Part shown: positions 59,117 to 64,000 of the stretch, in pieces
Layout: each line of letters begins with the position of its first letter
How positions within the stretch are numbered: the stretch's first letter is position 1
NCBI RefSeq assembly: GCF_900129635.1
Contig: NZ_FSRB01000002.1
Span: 1,268,727 to 1,332,726, forward strand
DNA length: 64,000 bases
Reading direction: 5' to 3'
Source of the DNA: Singulisphaera sp. GP187
Lineage (GTDB): Bacteria; Planctomycetota; Planctomycetia; Isosphaerales; Isosphaeraceae
Made by a program: the position numbers and the translations under genes
The notes under the pieces: generated by a model
The model's input: the letters and a program-made list of their open reading frames with translations, nothing else
Database searches by the model: none
Told to the model about the DNA's origin: nothing

Positions 59117-60097
59117 TCACTCCGCCTTCTTCTTATCCGGCTCCCATCGATATTCCATCATTCGAGCCACCTCGCTCGCGTCTTCCGGCCCAAGGAGTCG
59201 GCTCACCACGTGCAGCGACGCATCGATTCCGGCCGAAACACCGGCCGAGGTGACGACCTTGCCGTTATCCACGAAGCGTCGTCCCTCGATCACCTTCGTC
59301 TTCGTTGCTGCTTTCCTCAGTGCGTCGAGCGACTCTCGATGCGTCGTTGCTTCCAGGCCGTCAAGCAGACCGGCCTTTGCAAGCAAAAGGGCACCGGTGC
59401 AGACGGAGAGCACCACTTCCGCGTCTTCCGCCGTATTTTGAATCCATTTGATGATTGCCGGATCTGCCGATGTCTCGCGGACCGATCCTCCGGGGATGAC
59501 GAGAAGGTCCGGCTTCGGACAATTCCCGATGCCGTAGCGCGGGGTGACCGAGAGAAATCCCTGGCTCACAATGGGACTCTCGCTCCTCCCGACCGTGTAG
59601 ACGTTGTACGCCTGGCCGCGGCCCGCCCACGTGAAAACCTCGCCCGGACCCGCGAAATCGAGCAGCTCGACGCCATCAAAGACGAGGATTGCGACGTTCT
59701 TCCGAGGCTTGAAATACGCCGCCGGGTCGGCTTTGAAGCTGGCCACGCACCGCGGTGAGCCGAAGAGGAAAATCTTGCCGTCGTGAACCAGGTACAGGTC
59801 GGGTGAAGCAGGAACCTTCGGCATCATCGTGCACGTTTCACCCTGGACCGAGAAGCGATCGGGGCTCGCGTCGAAGCGTGCCTTGTGCTCGGCATCCGTG
59901 AAGAGGTAGCGAAACCTGCCCCTCGTGGTAGCAAAATCCTCGACTCCCGTCCTCTCCTTGCCTTCCAGGAGTAAAACGGGGTCGAGCCCCTTGAGCACGA
60001 CCTCGGCCGGAGACTTCTCGACGTCATCGTTCGCGCGAAGGCTCGGCAGGACACTGACCGTGGTTAGGGCAAAGGCCAAGGCGATGATGCGTTGCAT
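59117..60097 (-). CDS. Exported YHS-domain/DJ-1-PfpI-domain fusion protein
   Basis: 326 aa from ATG 60097. A signal peptide (about residues 1-22) is followed by a YHS-like region (DPVLLLEGKERTGVEDFATTRGRFRYLF...FGSPRCVASFKADPAAYF, residues ~35-125). A DJ-1/PfpI domain begins NVAILVFDGVELLDFAGPGEVF and contains VVLSVCTGALLLAKAG, with the nucleophile-elbow Cys at about 230. YHS domains often bind metal. The nearby redoxin and PepSY genes suggest a metal or redox role in the envelope. Activity not known. Confidence 0.8.
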   Translation of the reverse strand: MQRIIALAFALTTVSVLPSLRANDDVEKSPAEVVLKGLDPVLLLEGKERTGVEDFATTRGRFRYLFTDAEHKARFDASPDRFSVQGETCTMMPKVPASPDLYLVHDGKIFLFGSPRCVASFKADPAAYFKPRKNVAILVFDGVELLDFAGPGEVFTWAGRGQAYNVYTVGRSESPIVSQGFLSVTPRYGIGNCPKPDLLVIPGGSVRETSADPAIIKWIQNTAEDAEVVLSVCTGALLLAKAGLLDGLEATTHRESLDALRKAATKTKVIEGRRFVDNGKVVTSAGVSAGIDASLHVVSRLLGPEDASEVARMMEYRWEPDKKKAE

Positions 60098-60116
60098 CGT
60101 GAACACTCCCTAATTT

Positions 60117-60773
60117 TCAAAGATCGTAGGGGCAGCCGGTGTAGAGGTCCGTCGGGGCATCCGCGAAGCTGAGACTTTTCTCCGGCGAACCTGTCATCTT
60201 GGCTGTCAACGAGCCCAGTTCCCTGAGCATCGACTCTGAGTAGCCAGGCCAATGCTTCGCGATCTCACCGTTAGACCCAATCAGCACGACGTACGCCGAG
60301 TTCTCGACGCCATAATCCCGGACCAGTTCCTCGTTCGGGTCAAGGAGCAACGGATAGGTGACATGGAATTTATCCGCCCACCGCTTCGCGGGTTCGGCCG
60401 CGACGTTGATGACACCCCGTATCGAGACGCGAGGATAGGCGGCGTGGAGCTCATTGAAGAAGGGCTGGGCAGCATCACTACAAGGGCACCCTTCCTTGAC
60501 GAACGTTAGGATGACCAGCCCGTTTCGAAGCATCTCCTCGAGCCGATAGGTTTTACCGTCAGTCGCGGCTTTTGAAAAATTTGGGGCCGGGCGATCAAGC
60601 ATCGCTCGACTCGCCCCGGCCATCTCCGGCGTCACGATATGCTTCGTCGACCCTTCGATGATGACCAGTTCCTCTTCGGTCGCCGGTAGCTCCGACCGCA
60701 GGCGGACCATGGCATAGAGACTACCGAACGTCGCCGAAGCGAGCACGATGAGCGTGAAGTGAACGCGATTCAC
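60117..60773 (-). CDS. AhpC/TSA-type redoxin, membrane anchored
   Basis: The 218-aa protein has an N-terminal hydrophobic segment (VHFTLIVLASATFGSLYAMV, residues ~4-23). A peroxiredoxin/TlpA-like domain follows with ILTFVKEGCPCSDAAQPFFNEL (CxC near residue 97) and YVVLIGSNGEIAKHWPGYS. It lies 13 bp after the DUF1559 gene stop and 19 bp before the YHS/DJ-1 gene, so these are one operon. It would reduce peroxide or disulfides in the envelope. Confidence 0.8.
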   Translation of the reverse strand: MNRVHFTLIVLASATFGSLYAMVRLRSELPATEEELVIIEGSTKHIVTPEMAGASRAMLDRPAPNFSKAATDGKTYRLEEMLRNGLVILTFVKEGCPCSDAAQPFFNELHAAYPRVSIRGVINVAAEPAKRWADKFHVTYPLLLDPNEELVRDYGVENSAYVVLIGSNGEIAKHWPGYSESMLRELGSLTAKMTGSPEKSLSFADAPTDLYTGCPYDL

Positions 60774-60786
60774 GGGTCACCCCCTT

Positions 60787-61857
60787 TTAGTAAGAATCGG
60801 CCGAGATGACTTCGCCACCGCCCCGGGTTGAGAGACCCCGCCAGGTCGCGACGTTTACGGTGTTCTTCACGAACTGGACGTGTCCATCGCAGAAGACGAC
60901 ATTCACCCCGCCGGGATGATTGCTCCGGGCCGCGAACCATCCGCGGTTGTGGGAGAACGTGTCCGGTGAAGAGCTGTTGGGACTAAGGTACGTATTGAAG
61001 AGTGTGGCGTTCGCCTGGCCCCAAATCCACGGTGAACCTCGGTCGCCCCGCCAGTTCGTGGCAGCGGGCGCATCGGCATCGGTGAGGGCCGGTGATACTC
61101 CACCCGGCGAGTTGAGCACGCGTGAGTGACCAGCCGAGGCGTTCGCCATCGGACGCAATGGCTTCGGGATGGTCGCGAGGGGGCCCGACTGATCGGTCCC
61201 CGAACCGAGGAGGCATTCAGACATGGCGAGCGTGTTCGAGGTGCCATCGGTCATGTTCGCGAACCGCGTCTGCGATCCGAACCAGAAGACACCGTCGGAG
61301 AGGAATGCCGGGTCGTAATACGTCAGGAGGCCGGTTCCGAAGCCCGCGACATAATTCGTCCCGACGACCTCGGCCCCGGTGTAGCCGCTGAACTGCAGCT
61401 TTTGGCCGTCGCTCGGGCAGAGGAACAAACTGACGACGGTCCGAGCGGCCGTCATCGAAGCGGGGTGGATCGAGAGCGGTGAGGACGGGATCAGGAGCGC
61501 TGGCTTGTTAAAATCGACGAGCTGTTGGAGATTGCTCTGTTCGACGTAGGGGAGAAGTCTCGCCTGCATTGAGTAGGCGTAGACGCTGTCGTTCACGCTA
61601 CTCGCCCCGGGGAAACACTGGTTGCTGCTCTCGTAGTTGTGAAGAGCCAGGCCGAGTTGCTTGAGGTTATTGGTGTACTGGGCGCGTCGAGCCGCCTCGC
61701 GTGCCGCCTGGAGGGCCGGGAGTAGCAGGGCGATCAGCACTGCGATGATCGCGATGACCACGAGTAATTCGATGAGCGTGAAGCCGCAATGGCGCGGCGA
61801 CGAGCCTCGGCGCATTCCCAGGAAAGAGCTCCGAGCGGGAAGGCTTGTCGTGAACAT
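60787..61857 (-). CDS. DUF1559 family protein, coupled to a PepSY gene
   Basis: 356 aa from ATG 61857. The TGA stop of the upstream PepSY gene shares its A with this ATG (TGATG), showing translational coupling and fixing the start. The prepilin segment [14 protein letters not shown] comes about 24 residues in, later than usual, after a basic leader. [47 protein letters not shown] and [21 protein letters not shown]...[11 protein letters not shown] follow. A longer open frame to 62814 lies over the PepSY gene and is not real. Confidence 0.9.
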   Translation of the reverse strand: MFTTSLPARSSFLGMRRGSSPRHCGFTLIELLVVIAIIAVLIALLLPALQAAREAARRAQYTNNLKQLGLALHNYESSNQCFPGASSVNDSVYAYSMQARLLPYVEQSNLQQLVDFNKPALLIPSSPLSIHPASMTAARTVVSLFLCPSDGQKLQFSGYTGAEVVGTNYVAGFGTGLLTYYDPAFLSDGVFWFGSQTRFANMTDGTSNTLAMSECLLGSGTDQSGPLATIPKPLRPMANASAGHSRVLNSPGGVSPALTDADAPAATNWRGDRGSPWIWGQANATLFNTYLSPNSSSPDTFSHNRGWFAARSNHPGGVNVVFCDGHVQFVKNTVNVATWRGLSTRGGGEVISADSY

Positions 61858-63284
61858 CAGGTCGCGACCTCCGTCATGGCTAAGACCTCGCGTGGAGGCT
61901 GAAGGCCCAGCCAATCGCGAATCAGGGGGATGCGACGCAGAACAATAGCGTCTAATAGCAGCACCAAGACGAGAGAAGCCCCGAACAAGGGTAAATACAC
62001 CCCGAGCAACGTCACGAGAACGAGAAGGCCGAACGAGAAGCCGGGGGGCACCAGCACTTTGGGAGCACCCAGCACGCCCGAAGTCCGACGACGCCACCAG
62101 AGGACCACCGAGCTCACGCTGAGAAGGACCAATCCGATCGCGGTAAGGAGGCCGAGGACCTGATTGGGCCACCCGAAGAGCCGCCCTTCGTGCACGGCGA
62201 TTCCCGCGCCCACGACCTGGTCGACAACGTGACGATCGCCGAAGTCGGTGCGACTCTTGATCGCGCCCGTGGCTCCGTCCATGACCAGATCGACGCGATA
62301 TGGCCGGTTCGCCGTCATCGACTTCGCCGTCCAAGTGGTGTTCCCGCCCCGAAATGACTTCGCCCCCGGAGGCGCAATCAGAACAGGCGGGAGCAACCCA
62401 AGCGGCTTCACGGTCGCGACGATCCGGTCGACCGACGTGAGATCGACCGGCGGGCGCGAAGCGGTCCGCCCACCACGCCCCGTCGACCCATGCCCACTGT
62501 GTTCGCCGGAGCCGCCCGATTCCTCCCGGATCGCCCGCGGAGGCGATCCGTTTGACCAGTCCTGGCGGGCCACTGCCGTGCCGGTTAGCCGACGCACTGT
62601 CCGGAAGTTGTCGCCCCAAAACTTCGCCCAGGGCAAGCCGGTGAGAAGCAGGACCAGCGCGAACCCCGAGATCCACATTCCGGTAACGCTGTGGATGTCT
62701 CGCCAGAAGACCCGAGAACCTCGCCTGAGCCGCGGGTAGACGATCCCTCCCCACCTCGCTACTCCGCGAGGCCACCAGAGGAAGAGGCCGGACACGATCA
62801 TGATAATCGCCCAAGATGACGCAAGCTCCACGATCGCAGACCCTCGATTACCCATGAGCAGCTCGCCGTGGATTCGGAAGAGCAACCGCATCAGGCGGTC
62901 TTCCTCGGCGATCGCATGGAGAATCTTCAAGGACTCGGGATGGACATAGACGCGCATCGCCTTGCCGTCCTGGCTGACGACCACCCGAGCGGCATCGGAG
63001 GCGACGTATGGGAGTTCATAAGCCTGCAACGTCGATCCCGGGAAGGCCTCGAGTGCCGCACGAATCCGTTCCGACGCAACCGCGGGACGCCCCTCTAACC
63101 TGAGCCGGTCGTAAGGGCGGTCGATCCAGGATTCAATCTCCTGCTTGAAGAGGTAAATCGAGCCGCTGATCGAGAGCACGACGACGAACGGGATGCAGAA
63201 GAGTCCCGCATAGAAGTGCCACCGCCAGACGGCGCGATAATCGGGCCACGTTTTGTGGCTTGGAGGCTGAGCGATCTCGGACAT
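61857..63284 (-). CDS. PepSY-associated membrane protein (PiuB-like)
   Basis: The 475-aa protein has an N-terminal helix ([22 protein letters not shown]) and a PepSY-like periplasmic part. Helices follow near residues 150-170 ([20 protein letters not shown]) and ~205-220 ([17 protein letters not shown]), with three more at the C-terminus. A Gly/Ser/His-rich loop ([15 protein letters not shown]) lies near residue 260. PepSY-TM proteins accompany siderophore and haem systems and are proposed reductases for iron complexes. It sits in an operon with DUF1559, redoxin and YHS/DJ-1 genes. Confidence 0.85.
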   Translation of the reverse strand: MSEIAQPPSHKTWPDYRAVWRWHFYAGLFCIPFVVVLSISGSIYLFKQEIESWIDRPYDRLRLEGRPAVASERIRAALEAFPGSTLQAYELPYVASDAARVVVSQDGKAMRVYVHPESLKILHAIAEEDRLMRLLFRIHGELLMGNRGSAIVELASSWAIIMIVSGLFLWWPRGVARWGGIVYPRLRRGSRVFWRDIHSVTGMWISGFALVLLLTGLPWAKFWGDNFRTVRRLTGTAVARQDWSNGSPPRAIREESGGSGEHSGHGSTGRGGRTASRPPVDLTSVDRIVATVKPLGLLPPVLIAPPGAKSFRGGNTTWTAKSMTANRPYRVDLVMDGATGAIKSRTDFGDRHVVDQVVGAGIAVHEGRLFGWPNQVLGLLTAIGLVLLSVSSVVLWWRRRTSGVLGAPKVLVPPGFSFGLLVLVTLLGVYLPLFGASLVLVLLLDAIVLRRIPLIRDWLGLQPPREVLAMTEVAT

Positions 63285-63312
63285 GATGAGGTTCCCGTAA
63301 GTCGAATCCGAT

Positions 63313-64000
63313 TTAGTAAGCGTCCGACGAGATCACTTCGCCGCCCGCACGCGTCGCGAGGGCCATCCAGCTCGTCAGCGCAATCGAATCCTTGACGAAG
63401 CGCACGCTGCCGTCGGACATGCCGAGATTGACGCCACCGGAGTGGTTACTCCTCGCCGTCTTCCAGCCGTAAGAGCGGCCCGCGAAGCAATCCGGCCGCT
63501 TGTCGTTGGGCGAGTAGTAATGGTTGTAGAGGGCCGAATCCAAACGCCCGAGCGCCCAGGCGATGTTGCGGCTTCCCGCCCAGCTCGTCCCCGTGCTGAC
63601 CTGGCAAATCCCCACCGTCGGTGGGACCGCTGAACCCGTGTGGATGTTCTGACGTCGGTGTTCGGACGGAACCATACCCGTTGAGGTTTGCTGATTGCCA
63701 ACTAGCGATTCGCTCATCATCGCCGTGTTACTAAGGCCATCAATCACATCCGCAAAGCGAACAGACGACTGATGAAACATCACGCCGTCACCTCCGGCGG
63801 AGGCCCCGTCTGGATGCCCTGACCCGTTGTTCGCCGAGTAATTCGTCGGCCGCCATTGTTCCTCAATGACAGCGGAATTCGCGCCATCGCTCGGGCAGAG
63901 GAACACGTTGAAGAGGACGCAGGTCACCGTCGTGTTCTCCGCCCGGACCTTCGCCCCCAACCCCGTGGATGGGCTGTACCGCAAGCCGAGGTCGAAGTTC
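63313..64000 (-). CDS. DUF1559 family protein, N-terminus beyond the window
   Basis: The visible ~229 codons begin inside the gene (NFDLGLRYSPSTG) and run to the end GGEVISSDAY. NVFLCPSDGANS, VIDGLSNTAMMSES and [21 protein letters not shown] are typical. It lies 28 bp upstream of the PepSY gene and probably belongs to the same operon. The prepilin-like start is not visible. Confidence 0.87.
   Translation of the reverse strand, partial: NFDLGLRYSPSTGLGAKVRAENTTVTCVLFNVFLCPSDGANSAVIEEQWRPTNYSANNGSGHPDGASAGGDGVMFHQSSVRFADVIDGLSNTAMMSESLVGNQQTSTGMVPSEHRRQNIHTGSAVPPTVGICQVSTGTSWAGSRNIAWALGRLDSALYNHYYSPNDKRPDCFAGRSYGWKTARSNHSGGVNLGMSDGSVRFVKDSIALTSWMALATRAGGEVISSDAY

Noticed and set aside
61858-62814. 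Upstream extension of the DUF1559 frame to 675 codons
   Set aside because: The extension lies over the PepSY gene in another frame and is compositionally odd; the signal-like start and TGATG coupling fix the start at 61857.

Overview
The window reads as chromosomal DNA of a planctomycete, probably of the Isosphaeraceae/Gemmataceae kind. The evidence is high GC, five DUF1559 'pseudopilin' genes with the hallmark [15 protein letters not shown] start, an LEPR-XLL type secreted protein, a c-type-cytochrome-like Ig-domain protein of the DUF1549 kind, an ECF sigma factor overlapping a FecR/LamG protein, and Hsp70 with a long C-terminal extension. Most genes are housekeeping. There is no prophage, IS element or CRISPR array. 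Short palindromic repeats are scattered between genes.

Layout. 1-2.2 kb: 3' part of a secreted haem-domain protein gene, then a tRNA-Lys(UUU) split by a group I intron. 2.2-12.1 kb: a radical-SAM-like protein that has lost its cluster cysteines, two glycosyltransferases, truA, asd, purD (with an unusual insertion) and an LEPR-XLL surface protein. 12.4-19.5 kb: a small HTH regulator, a DUF1559 gene, and a three-gene unit made of a secreted CobN-like chelatase, a MotA/TolQ/ExbB channel protein and a DUF2149 protein. This matches the core of the Hmu haem system known from Bacteroidota. The CobN-like gene carries an apparent -1 frameshift at a run of seven C, beyond which lies its membrane anchor. 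19.5-29.6 kb: a papain-like protease, an orphan TAXI binding protein, a membrane patatin, a metallo-beta-lactamase-fold protein, sthA, a zinc ribbon and a TlpA-like redoxin. 30-33.8 kb: vWA protein, ChlI-like AAA ATPase and prs. 34-47.7 kb: thioredoxin-NHL protein, Hsp70-DUF3731, leuS, a PGRP-type amidase lipoprotein, a Nudix hydrolase, sucCD and a NYN nuclease. 48-57.4 kb: DUF1559 plus a small lipoprotein, the sigma/FecR-LamG pair, pyrR-pyrB-pyrC, ispH and a membrane protein. 58-64 kb: three more DUF1559 genes around a PepSY membrane protein, a redoxin and a YHS/DJ-1 fusion.

How they fit. pyrR-pyrB-pyrC form a pyrimidine operon, and prs and purD supply PRPP and purines. sucCD serves the TCA cycle. 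The CobN-like/ExbB-like/DUF2149 unit is best read as an envelope machine acting on a metallo-tetrapyrrole and driven by the proton gradient. The 58-64 kb cluster (PepSY reductase-like protein, redoxin, YHS/DJ-1) suggests a second envelope metal/redox locus. In both places DUF1559 genes sit directly beside the metal-related genes.
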